Assembly: GCF_026212465.1 (NCBI RefSeq)
Contig: NC_080057.1
Location: forward strand, 9,597,398 to 9,661,397
Reading direction: 5' to 3'
Source of the DNA: Amaranthus tricolor
Taxonomy: Eukaryota; Streptophyta; Magnoliopsida; Caryophyllales; Amaranthaceae
DNA: 64,000 nucleotides
The position numbers were made by a program, and so were the translations under genes. The notes under the pieces were generated by a model. It was not told where the DNA came from. It did not search any database and saw only the letters and a list, made by a program, of their open reading frames with translations. Numbering within the stretch: the stretch's first letter is position 1; every line of letters begins with the position of its first letter. Below are positions 11,361 through 25,012 of this stretch, one piece after another.

Positions 11361-14300
11361 ATCAATGATCAATGAAGAATGAATAAGGATCAATGATCAA
11401 TGAAGAATGAAGGATGAAGAATGAACAAGGATTAATGGTCAATGACGAATGAACGATGAAGAATGAATAAGGATCAATGATCAATGAAGAATGAAGGATG
11501 AAGAATGAACAAGGATTAATGGTCAATGAAGAATGAACGATGAAGAATGCACAAGGATCAATAGTCAATGACGAATGAACGATGAACAATGAACAAGGAT
11601 CAATGATCAACGAAGAATGAACGATGAAGAATGAACAAGGATCAATGATCAATGACGAATGAACGATGAAGAATGAACAAGGATCAATGATCAATGACGA
11701 ATCAACGATGAAGAATGAACAAGGATCAATGATCAATGACGAATGAACGATGAAGAATGAACAAGGATCAATGGTCAATGAAGAATGAACGATGAAGAAT
11801 GAATAAGGATCAATGCTCAATGAAGAATGAAAGATGAAGAATGAACAAGGATCAATGATCAATGAAGAATGAACGATGAAGAATGAACAAGGATCATTGA
11901 TCAATGACAAATGAACGATGAAGAATGAACAAGGATCAATGATCAATGAAGAATGAACGATGAAGAATGAACAAGGATCAATGATCAATGAAGAATGAAC
12001 GATGAAGAATGAACAAGGATCAATGGTCAATGAAGAATGAACGATGAAGAATAAACAAGGATTAATGATCAATGAAGAATGAACGATGAAGAATGAACAA
12101 GGGTCAATGATCAATGAAGAATGAACGATGAAGAATGAACAAGGATCATTGATCAATGACAAATGAACGATGAAGAATGAACAAGGATCATTGATCAATG
12201 ACAAATGAACGATGAAGAATGAACAAGGATCAATGATCAATGAAGAATGAACGATGAAGAATGAACAAGGATCAATGGTCAATGAAGAATGAACGATGAA
12301 GAATGAACAAGGATCATTGATCAATGAAGAATGAACGATGAAGAATGAACAAGGATCAATGGTCAATGACGAATGAACGATGAAGAATGAACAAGGATCA
12401 ATGATCAATGAAGAATGAACAAGGATGAATTATCAATGAAGAATGAACGATGAATAATGAACAAGGATTAATGGTCAATGACGAATGAACGATGAAGAAA
12501 GTAACAAGGATCAATGATCAATGAAGAATGGACGATGAAGAATGAACAAGGATCAATGATCAATGAAGAATGAACGATGAAGAATGAACAAGGATCAATG
12601 GTCAATGACGAATGAACGATAAAGAATGAACAAGGATCAATGATCAATGAAGAATGAACGATGAAGAATGAACAAGGATCAATGATCAATGAAGAATGAA
12701 CGATGAAGAATGAACAAGGATTAATGATCAATGACGAATGAACGATGAAGAATGAACAAGGATCAATGATCATTAAAGAATAAACGATGAAGAATGAACA
12801 AGGATCAATTGTCAATGAAGAATGAACGATGAAGAATGAACAAGGATCAATGATCAATGACGAATGAACGATGAAGAATGAACAAGGATCAATGAAGAAT
12901 GGACGATGAAGAATGAACAAGGATCAATGATCAATGAAGAATGAACGATGAAGAATGAACAAGGATCAACGCTCAATGACGAATGAACGATGAAGAATAA
13001 ACAAGGATCAATGATCAATGACGAATGAACGATGAAGAATGAACAAGGAGCAATGATCAATGAAGAATGAACGATGAAGAATGAACAAGGATCAATGATC
13101 AATGAAGAATGAACGATGAAGAATGAACACAGATCAATGATCAATGACGAATGAATGATGAAGAATGAACAAGGATCAATGGTCAATGAAGAATGAACGA
13201 TGAAGAATGAACAAGAATCAATGATCAATGAAGAATGAACGATGAAGAATGAACAAGGATCAATGATCAATGAAGAATGAACGATGAAGAATGAACAAGG
13301 ATCATTGATCAATGACAAATGAACGATGAAGAATGAACAAGGATCAATGAGCAATGAAGAATGAACGATGAAGAATGAACAAGGATCAATGATCAATGAA
13401 GAATGAACGATGACGAATGAACAAGGATCAATGCTCAATGACGAATGAACGATGAAGAATGAACAAGGATCAATGATCAATGAAGAATGAACGATGAAGA
13501 ATGCACAAGGATCAATAGTCAATGACGAATGAACGATGAACAATGAACAAGGATCAATGATCAATGAAGAATGAACGATGAAGAATGAACAAGGATCAAT
13601 GATCAATGAAGAACGAACGATGAAGAATGAACACAGATCAATGATCAATGACGAATGAACGATGAAGAATGAACAAGGATCAATGGTCAATGAAGAATGA
13701 ACGATGAAGAATGAACAAGGATCAATGATCAATGAAGAATGAACGATGAAGAATGAACAAGGATCAATGATCAATGAAGAATGAACGATGAAGAATGAAC
13801 AAGGATCATTGATCAATGACAAATGAACGATGAAGAATGAACAAGGATCAATGAGCAATGAAGAATGAACGATGAAGAATGAACAAGGATCAATGATCAA
13901 TGAAGAATGAACGATGACGAATGAACAAGGATCAATGCTCAATGACGAATGAACGATGAAGAATGAACAAGGATCAATGATCAATGAAGAATGAACGATG
14001 AAGAATGCACAAGGATCAATAGTCAATGACGAATGAACGATGAACAATGAACAAGGATCAATGATCAACGAAGAATGAACGATGAAGAATGAACAAGGAT
14101 CAATGATCAATGACGAATGAACGATGAAGAATGAACAAGGATCAATGATCAATGACGAATGAACGATGAAGAATGAACAAGGATCAATGATCAATGAAGA
14201 ATGAACGATGAAGAATGAACAAGGATCATTGATCAATGAAGAATGAACGATGAATAATGAACAAGGATTAATGGTCAATGACGAATGAACGATGAAGAAT

Positions 14301-15780
14301 GAACAAGGATCAATGATCAATGAAGAATAAACGATGAAGAATGAACAAGGATCAATGATCAATGAAGAATGAACGATGAAGAATGAACAAGGATCAATGG
14401 TCAATGACGAATGAACGATGAAGAATGAACAAGGATCAATGATCATTAAAGAATGAACGATGAAGAATGAACAAGGATCAATTGTCAATGAAGAATGAAC
14501 GATGAAGAATGAACAAGGATCAATGATCAATGACGAATGAACGATGAAGAATGAACAAGGATCAATGAAGAATGGACGATGAAGAATGAACAAGGATCAA
14601 TGATCAATGAAGAATGAACGATGAAGAATGAACAAGGATCAACGCTCAATGACGAATGAACGATGAAGAATAAACAAGTATCAATGATCAATGACGAATG
14701 AACGATGAAGAATGAACAAGGATTAATGATCAATGAAGAATGAACGATGAAGAATGAACAAGGATCAATGATCAATGAAGAATGAACGATGAAGAATGAA
14801 CACAGATCAATGATCAATGACGAATGAACGATGAAGAATGATCAAGGATCAATGGTCAATGAAGAATGAACGATGAAGAATGAACAAGGATCAATGATCA
14901 ATGAAGAATGAACGATGAAGAATGAACAAGGATCAATGATCAATGAAGAATGAACGATGAAGAATGAACAAGAATCATTGATCAATGACAAATGAACGAT
15001 AAAGAATGAACAAGGATCAATGATCAATGAAGAATGAACGATGAAGAATGAACAAGGATCAATGCTCAATGAGGAATGAACGATGAAGAATGAACAAGGA
15101 TCAATGATCAATGAAGAATGAACGATGAAGAATGAACAAGGAGCAATGATCAATGAAGAATGAACAATGAAGAATGAACAAGGATTAATGGTCAATGACG
15201 AATGAACGATGAAGAATGAACAAGGATCAATGATCAATGAAGAACGAACGATAAAGAATGAACAAGGATCAATGATCAATGAAGAATGAACGATGAAGAA
15301 TGAACAAGGATCAATGGTCAATGAAGAATGAACGATGAAGAATGAACAAGGATCAATGATCAATGAAGAATGAACGATGAAGAATGAACAAGGATCAATG
15401 GTCAATGACGAATGAACGATGAAGAATGAACGATGAAGAATAAACAAGGATCAATGATCAATGACGAATGAACGATGAAGAATGAACAAGGATCAATGAT
15501 CATTGAAGAATGAACGATGAAGAATGAACAAGGATCAATGGTCAATGAAGAATGAACGATGAAGAATAAACAAGGATCAATGATCAATGACGAATGAACG
15601 ATGAAGAAAGAACAAGGATCAATGAAGAATGAACGATGAAGAATCAACAAGGATCAATGATCAATGAAGAAAAAACGATGAAGAATGAACACAGATCAAT
15701 GATCAATGACGAATGAACGATGAAGAATGAACAAGGATCAATGAACGATGAAGAATGAACAAGGATCAATGATCAATGAA
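11360..15780 (+). repeat. Array segment related to 37-42 kb
   Basis: Variants here include GGATCATTG slots, AATGCACAAGG slots without GCATGC (about 11547, 13502 and 14006), AACGCTCAATG (about 12968 and 14640) and ACACAGATC slots (about 13128, 13631, 14801). An internal repeat places 13.13-13.6 kb next to 13.63-14.1 kb. The order of variants recurs at about 37.4-42 kb and partly at 26.6-28.4 kb. It holds the longest uninterrupted minus-strand frame (12854-14593, 579 codons), which only means that no frame-shifting short unit occurs there. Confidence 0.75.
12499..12506 (+). repeat. 8-bp block (+1 register shift), copy 3
   Basis: AAGTAACA again, with register changing from 4 (12492) to 5 (12507) modulo 7. 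It lies beside the same GGATGAATT and ATGAATA variants that accompany the copies at 6568 and 7808. Confidence 0.9.
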
Positions 15781-16619
15781 GAATGAACGAAGAAGAATGA
15801 ACAAGGATCATTGATCAATGACAAATGAACGATGAAGAATGAACAAGGATCAATGATCAATGAAGAATGAACGATGAAGAATGAATAAGGATCAATGATC
15901 AATGAAGAATGAACGATGACGAATGAACAAGGATCAATGCTCAATGACGAATGAACGATGAAGAATGAACAAGGATCAATGATCAATGAAGAATGAACGA
16001 TGAAGAATGAACAAGGTGCAATGATCAATGAAGAATGAACGATGAAGAATGAACAAGGATTAATGGTCAATGACGAATGAACGATGAAGAATGAACAAGG
16101 ATCAATGATCAATGAAGAATGAACGATAAAGAATGAACAAGGATCAATGATCAATGAAGAATGAACGATGAAGAATGAACAAGGATCAATGATCAATGAA
16201 GAATGAACGAAGAAGAATGAACAAGGATCATTGATCAATGACAAATGAACGATGAAGAATGAACAAGGATCAATGATCAATGAAGAATGAACGATGAAGA
16301 ATGAATAAGGATCAATGATCAATGAAGAATGAACGATGACGAATGAACAAGGATCAATGCTCAATGACGAATGAACGATGAAGAATGAACAAGGATCAAT
16401 GATCAATGAAGAATGAACGATGAAGAATGAACAAGGTGCAATGATCAATGAAGAATGAACGATGAAGAATGAACAAGGATTAATGGTCAATGACGAATGA
16501 ACGATGAAGAATGAACAAGGATCAATGATCAATGAAGAATGAACGATAAAGAATGAACAAGGATCAATGATCAATGAAGAATGAACGATGAAGAATGAAC
16601 AAGGATCAATGATCAATGA
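15781..16619 (+). repeat. 420-bp tandem duplication (10 monomers)
   Basis: Positions 15781-16199 and 16201-16619 are identical when compared line by line; the first mismatch is at 16200 (A) against 16620 (C). The block includes GAACGAAGAAG, GGATCATTG, a GAATAAGG slot, ATGACGAATGAACAAGG and a GGTGCAATG slot. It is the only clear duplication whose period is an exact multiple of 42 bp. Perfect identity suggests it is recent. Confidence 0.95.
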
Positions 16620-17718
16620 CGAATGAACGATGAAGAATGAACAAGGATCAATGATCATTGAAGAATGAACGATGAAGAATGAACAAGGATCAATGGTCAA
16701 TGAAGAATGAACGATGAAGAATGAACAAGGATCAATGATCAATGACGAATGAACGATGAAGAATGAACAAGGATCAATGAAGAATGAACGATGAAGAATG
16801 AACAAGGATCAATGATCAATGAAGAATGAACGATGAAGAATGAACAAGGATCAATGATCAATGAAGAATGAACGATGAAGAATCAACAAGGATCAATGAT
16901 CAATGAAGAATGAACGATGAAGAATGATCAAAGATCAATGGTCAATGACGAATGAACGTTGAAGAATGAACAAGGATCAATGATCATCAAAGAATGAACG
17001 ATGAAGAATGAACAAGGATCAATGATCAATGAAGAATGAACGATGAAGAATAAACAAGGATCAATGATCAATGACGAATGAACGATGAAGAATGAACAAG
17101 GATCAATGATCATTGAAGAATGAACGATGAAGAATGAACAAGGATCAATGGTCAATGAATAATGAACGATGAAGAATAAACAAGGATCAATGATCAATGA
17201 CGAATGAACGATGAAGAAAGAACAAGGATCAATGAAGAATGAACGATAAAGAATGAACAAGGATCAATGATCAATGAAGAATGAACGATGAAGAATGAAC
17301 AAGGATCAATGGTCAATGAAGAATGAACGATGAAGAATGAACAAGGATCAATGATCAATGAAGAATGAACGATGAAGAATGAACAAGGATCAATGGTCAA
17401 TGACGAATGAACGATGAAGAATGAACAAGGATCAATGATCAACGAAAAATGAACAAGGATCAATGATCAATGAAGAATGAACGATGAATAATGAACAAGG
17501 ATTAATGGTCAATGACGAATGAACGATGAAGAATGAACAAGGATCAATGATCAATGAAGAATGAACGATGAAGAATGAACAAGGATCAATGATCAATGAA
17601 GAATGAACGATGAAGAATAAACAAGGATCAATGATCAATGACGAATGAACGATGAAGAATGAACAAGGATCAATGATCATTGAAGAATGAACGATGAAGA
17701 ATGAACAAGGATCAATGG
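16620..17718 (+). repeat. Array segment between 420-bp and 3,647-bp duplications
   Basis: Monomers here resemble those inside the following 3,647-bp unit, including the GATCATCAAAG junction (about 16982), AATAAACAAGG slots and GATCAACGAAAAATG (about 17437). It looks like a partial, slightly diverged further copy of that unit. Confidence 0.75.
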
Positions 17719-20700
17719 TCAATGAAGAATGAACGATGAAGAATAAACAAGGATCAATGATCAATGACGAATGAACGATGAAGAAAGAACAAGGATCAAT
17801 GAAGAATGAACGATGAAGAATGAACAAGGATCAATGATCAATGAAGAATGAACGATGAAGAATGAACACAGATCAATGATCAATGACGAATGAACGATGA
17901 AGAATGAACAAGGATCAATGAACGATGAAGAATGAACAAGGATCAATGATCAATGAAGAATGAACGATGAAGAATGAACAAGGATCAATGATCAATGAAG
18001 AATGAACGAAGAAGAATGAACAAGGATCATTGATCAATGACAAATGAACGATGAAGAATGAACAAGGATCAATGATCAATGAAGAATGAACGATGAAGAA
18101 TGAATAAGGATCAATGATCAATGAAGAATGAACGATGACGAATGAACAAGGATCAATGCTCAATGACGAATGAACGATGAAGAATGAACAAGGATCAATG
18201 ATCAATGAAGAATGAACGATGAAGAATGATCAAAGATCAATGGTCAATGACGAATGAACGATGAAGAATGAACAAGGATCAATGATCATCAAAGAATGAA
18301 CGATGAAGAATGAACAAGGATCAATGATCAATGAAGAATGAACGATGAAGAATAAACAAGGATCAATGATCAATGACGAATGAACGATGAAGAATGAACA
18401 AGGATCAATGATCATTGAAGAATGAACGATGAAGAATGAACAAGGATCAATGGTCAATGAAGAATGAACGATGAAGAATAAACAAGGATCAATGATCAAT
18501 GACGAATGAACGATGAAGAAAGAACAAGGATCAATGAAGAATGAACGATGAAGAATGAACAAGGATCAATGATCAATGAAGAAAAAACGATGAAGAATGA
18601 ACACAGATCAATGATCAATGACGAATGAACGATGAAGAATGAACAAGGATCAATGAACGATGAAGAATGAACAAGGATCAATGATCAATGAAGAATGAAC
18701 GATGAAGAATGAACAAGGATCAATGATCAATGAAGAATGAACGAAGAAGAATGAACAAGGATCATTGATCAATGACAAATGAACGATGAAGAATGAACAA
18801 GGATCAATGATCAATGAAGAATGAACGATGAAGAATGAATAAGGATCAATGATCAATGAAGAATGAACGATGACGAATGAACAAGGATCAATGCTCAATG
18901 ACGAATGAACGATGAAGAATGAACAAGGATCAATGATCAATGAAGAATGAACGATGAAGAATGAACAAGGTGCAATGATCAATGAAGAATGAACGATGAA
19001 GAATGAACAAGGATTAATGGTCAATGACGAATGAACGATGAAGAATGAACAAGGATCAATGATCAATGAAGAATGAACGATAAAGAATGAACAAGGATCA
19101 ATGATCAATGAAGAATGAACGATGAAGAATGAACAAGGATCAATGATCAATGACGAATGAACGATGAAGAATGAACAAGGATCAATGATCATTGAAGAAT
19201 GAACGATGAAGAATGAACAAGGATCAATGCTCAATGAAGAATGAACGATGAAGAATGAACAAGGATCAATGATCAATGACGAATGAACGATGAAGAATGA
19301 ACAAGGATCAATGAAGAATGAACGATGAAGAATGAACAAGGATCAATGATCAATGAAGAATGAACGATGAAGAATGAACAAGGATCAATGATCAATGAAG
19401 AATGAACGATGAAGAATGAACAAGGATCAATGATCAATGAAGAATGAACGATGAAGAATGATCAAAGATCAATGGTCAATGACGAATGAACGATGAAGAA
19501 TGAACAAGGATCAATGATCATCAAAGAATGAACGATGAAGAATGAACAAGGATCAATGATCAATGAAGAATGAACGATGAAGAATAAACAAGGATCAATG
19601 ATCAATGACGAATGAACGATGAAGAATGAACAAGGATCAATGATCATTGAAGAATGAACGATGAAGAATGAACAGGGATCAATGGTCAATGAATAATGAA
19701 TAATGAACGATGAAGAATAAACAAGGATCAATGATCAATGACGAATGAACGATGAAGAAAGAACAAGGATCAATGAAGAATGAACGATAAAGAATGAACA
19801 AGGATCAATGATCAATGAAGAATGAACGATGAAGAATGAACAAGGATCAATGGTCAATGAAGAATGAACGATGAAGAATGAACAAGGATCAATGATCAAT
19901 GAAGAATGAACGATGAAGAATGAACAAGGATCAATGGTCAATGACGAATGAACGATGAAGAATGAACAAGGATCAATGATCAACGAAAAATGAACAAGGA
20001 TCAATGATCAATGAAGAATGAACGATGAATAATGAACAAGGATTAATGGTGAATGACGAATGAACGATGAAGAATGAACAAGGATCAATGATCAATGAAG
20101 AATGAACGATGAAGAATGAACAAGGATCAATGATCAATGAAGAATGAACGATGAAGAATAAACAAGGATCAATGATCAATGACGAATGAACGATGAAGAA
20201 TGAACAAGGATCAATGATCATTGAAGAATGAACGATGAAGAATGAACAAGGATCAATGGTCAATGAAGAATGAACGATGAAGAATAAACAAGGATCAATG
20301 ATCAATGACGAATGAACGATGAAGAATGAACAAGGATCAATGAAGAATGAACGATGAAGAATGAACAAGGATCAATGATCAATGAAGAATGAACGATGAA
20401 GAATGAACACAGATCAATGATCAATGACGAATGAACGATGAAGAATGAACAAGGATCAATGAACGATGAAGAATGAACAAGGATCAATGATCAATGAAGA
20501 ATGAACGATGAAGAATGAACAAGGATCAATGATCAATGAAGAATGAACGAAGAAGAATGAACAAGGATCATTGATCAATGACAAATGAACGATGAAGAAT
20601 GAACAAGGATCAATGATCAATGAAGAATGAACGATGAAGAATGAATAAGGATCAATGATCAATGAAGAATGAACGATGACGAATGAACAAGGATCAATGC

Positions 20701-23700
20701 TCAATGACGAATGAACGATGAAGAATGAACAAGGATCAATGATCAATGAAGAATGAACGATGAAGAATGAACAAGGTGCAATGATCAATGAAGAATGAAC
20801 GATGAAGAATGAACAAGGATTAATGGTCAATGACGAATGAACGATGAAGAATGAACAAGGATCAATGATCAATGAAGAATGAACGATAAAGAATGAACAA
20901 GGATCAATGATCAATGAAGAATGAACGATGAAGAATGAACAAGGATCAATGATCAATGACGAATGAACGATGAAGAATGAACAAGGATCAATGATCATTG
21001 AAGAATGAACGATGAAGAATGAACAAGGATCAATGGTCAATGAAGAATGAACGATGAAGAATGAACAAGGATCAATGATCAATGACGAATGAACGATGAA
21101 GAATGAACAAGGATCAATGAAGAATGAACGATGAAGAATGAACAAGGATCAATGATCAATGAAGAATGAACGATGAAGAATGAACAAGGATCAATGATCA
21201 ATGAAGAATGAACGATGAAGAATGAACAAGGATCAATGATCAATGAAGAATGAACGATGAAGAATGATCAAAGATCAATGGTCAATGACGAATGAACGAT
21301 GAAGAATGAACAAGGATCAATGATCATCAAAGAATGAACGATGAAGAATGAACAAGGATCAATGATCAATGAAGAATGAACGATGAAGAATAAACAAGGA
21401 TCAATGATCAATGACGAATGAACGATGAAGAAAGAACAAGGATCAATGAAGAATGAACGATGAAGAATGAACAAGGATCAATGATCAATGAAGAATGAAC
21501 GATGAAGAATGAACACAGATCAATGATCAATGACGAATGAACGATGAAGAATGAACAAGGATCAATGAACGATGAAGAATGAACAAGGATCAATGATCAA
21601 TGAAGAATGAACGATGAAGAATGAACAAGGATCAATGATCAATGAAGAATGAACGAAGAAGAATGAACAAGGATCATTGATCAATGACAAATGAACGATG
21701 AAGAATGAACAAGGATCAATGATCAATGAAGAATGAACGATGAAGAATGAATAAGGATCAATGATCAATGAAGAATGAACGATGACGAATGAACAAGGAT
21801 CAATGCTCAATGACGAATGAACGATGAAGAATGAACAAGGATCAATGATCAATGAAGAATGAACGATGAAGAATGATCAAAGATCAATGGTCAATGACGA
21901 ATGAACGATGAAGAATGAACAAGGATCAATGATCATCAAAGAATGAACGATGAAGAATGAACAAGGATCAATGATCAATGAAGAATGAACGATGAAGAAT
22001 AAACAAGGATCAATGATCAATGACGAATGAACGATGAAGAATGAACAAGGATCAATGATCATTGAAGAATGAACGATGAAGAATGAACAAGGATCAATGG
22101 TCAATGAAGAATGAACGATGAAGAATAAACAAGGATCAATGATCAATGACGAATGAACGATGAAGAAAGAACAAGGATCAATGAAGAATGAACGATGAAG
22201 AATGAACAAGGATCAATGATCAATGAAGAAAAAACGATGAAGAATGAACACAGATCAATGATCAATGACGAATGAACGATGAAGAATGAACAAGGATCAA
22301 TGAACGATGAAGAATGAACAAGGATCAATGATCAATGAAGAATGAACGATGAAGAATGAACAAGGATCAATGATCAATGAAGAATGAACGAAGAAGAATG
22401 AACAAGGATCATTGATCAATGACAAATGAACGATGAAGAATGAACAAGGATCAATGATCAATGAAGAATGAACGATGAAGAATGAATAAGGATCAATGAT
22501 CAATGAAGAATGAACGATGACGAATGAACAAGGATCAATGCTCAATGACGAATGAACGATGAAGAATGAACAAGGATCAATGATCAATGAAGAATGAACG
22601 ATGAAGAATGAACAAGGTGCAATGATCAATGAAGAATGAACGATGAAGAATGAACAAGGATTAATGGTCAATGACGAATGAACGATGAAGAATGAACAAG
22701 GATCAATGATCAATGAAGAATGAACGATAAAGAATGAACAAGGATCAATGATCAATGAAGAATGAACGATGAAGAATGAACAAGGATCAATGATCAATGA
22801 CGAATGAACGATGAAGAATGAACAAGGATCAATGATCATTGAAGAATGAACGATGAAGAATGAACAAGGATCAATGCTCAATGAAGAATGAACGATGAAG
22901 AATGAACAAGGATCAATGATCAATGACGAATGAACGATGAAGAATGAACAAGGATCAATGAAGAATGAACGATGAAGAATGAACAAGGATCAATGATCAA
23001 TGAAGAATGAACGATGAAGAATGAACAAGGATCAATGATCAATGAAGAATGAACGATGAAGAATGAACAAGGATCAATGATCAATGAAGAATGAACGATG
23101 AAGAATGATCAAAGATCAATGGTCAATGACGAATGAACGATGAAGAATGAACAAGGATCAATGATCATCAAAGAATGAACGATGAAGAATGAACAAGGAT
23201 CAATGATCAATGAAGAATGAACGATGAAGAATAAACAAGGATCAATGATCAATGACGAATGAACGATGAAGAATGAACAAGGATCAATGATCATTGAAGA
23301 ATGAACGATGAAGAATGAACAGGGATCAATGGTCAATGAATAATGAATAATGAACGATGAAGAATAAACAAGGATCAATGATCAATGACGAATGAACGAT
23401 GAAGAAAGAACAAGGATCAATGAAGAATGAACGATAAAGAATGAACAAGGATCAATGATCAATGAAGAATGAACGATGAAGAATGAACAAGGATCAATGG
23501 TCAATGAAGAATGAACGATGAAGAATGAACAAGGATCAATGATCAATGAAGAATGAACGATGAAGAATGAACAAGGATCAATGGTCAATGACGAATGAAC
23601 GATGAAGAATGAACAAGGATCAATGATCAACGAAAAATGAACAAGGATCAATGATCAATGAAGAATGAACGATGAATAATGAACAAGGATTAATGGTGAA

Positions 23701-25012
23701 TGACGAATGAACGATGAAGAATGAACAAGGATCAATGATCAATGAAGAATGAACGATGAAGAATGAACAAGGATCAATGATCAATGAAGAATGAACGATG
23801 AAGAATAAACAAGGATCAATGATCAATGACGAATGAACGATGAAGAATGAACAAGGATCAATGATCATTGAAGAATGAACGATGAAGAATGAACAAGGAT
23901 CAATGGTCAATGAAGAATGAACGATGAAGAATAAACAAGGATCAATGATCAATGACGAATGAACGATGAAGAATGAACAAGGATCAATGAAGAATGAACG
24001 ATGAAGAATGAACAAGGATCAATGATCAATGAAGAATGAACGATGAAGAATGAACACAGATCAATGATCAATGACGAATGAACGATGAAGAATGAACAAG
24101 GATCAATGAACGATGAAGAATGAACAAGGATCAATGATCAATGAAGAATGAACGATGAAGAATGAACAAGGATCAATGATCAATGAAGAATGAACGAAGA
24201 AGAATGAACAAGGATCATTGATCAATGACAAATGAACGATGAAGAATGAACAAGGATCAATGATCAATGAAGAATGAACGATGAAGAATGAATAAGGATC
24301 AATGATCAATGAAGAATGAACGATGACGAATGAACAAGGATCAATGCTCAATGACGAATGAACGATGAAGAATGAACAAGGATCAATGATCAATGAAGAA
24401 TGAACGATGAAGAATGAACAAGGTGCAATGATCAATGAAGAATGAACGATGAAGAATGAACAAGGATTAATGGTCAATGACGAATGAACGATGAAGAATG
24501 AACAAGGATCAATGATCAATGAAGAATGAACGATAAAGAATGAACAAGGATCAATGATCAATGAAGAATGAACGATGAAGAATGAACAAGGATCAATGAT
24601 CAATGACGAATGAACGATGAAGAATGAACAAGGATCAATGATCATTGAAGAATGAACGATGAAGAATGAACAAGGATCAATGGTCAATGAAGAATGAACG
24701 ATGAAGAATGAACAAGGATCAATGATCAATGACGAATGAACGATGAAGAATGAACAAGGATCAATGAAGAATGAACGATGAAGAATGAACAAGGATCAAT
24801 GATCAATGAAGAATGAACGATGAAGAATGAACAAGGATCAATGATCAATGAAGAATGAACGATGAAGAATGAACAAGGATCAATGATCAATGAAGAATGA
24901 ACGATGAAGAATGATCAAAGATCAATGGTCAATGACGAATGAACGATGAAGAATGAACAAGGATCAATGATCATCAAAGAATGAACGATGAAGAATGAAC
25001 AAGGATCAATGA
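17719..25012 (+). repeat. 3,647-bp tandem duplication (two copies)
   Basis: Copy 1 is about 17719-21365 and copy 2 about 21366-25012, offset 3,647 bp (7 x 521). Even private variants are shared: GAAGAAAAAACG at about 18579 and 22226, GAACAGGGATC at about 19671 and 23318, a doubled ATGAATA at about 19692 and 23339, and TGGTGAATGACG at about 20048 and 23695. I saw no difference between the copies in the lines I compared, so the duplication is recent. Each copy itself contains two related subunits about 1.8 kb apart. Confidence 0.92.

Noticed and set aside
12854..14593. 579-codon open frame on the minus strand, the longest in the window, encoding a hydrophobic 14-residue repeat
   Set aside because: It is a by-product of the 42-bp satellite: it starts with TTG, has no flanking unique coding sequence and no conserved domain, and the same frame is broken everywhere by 7- and 14-bp length variants.
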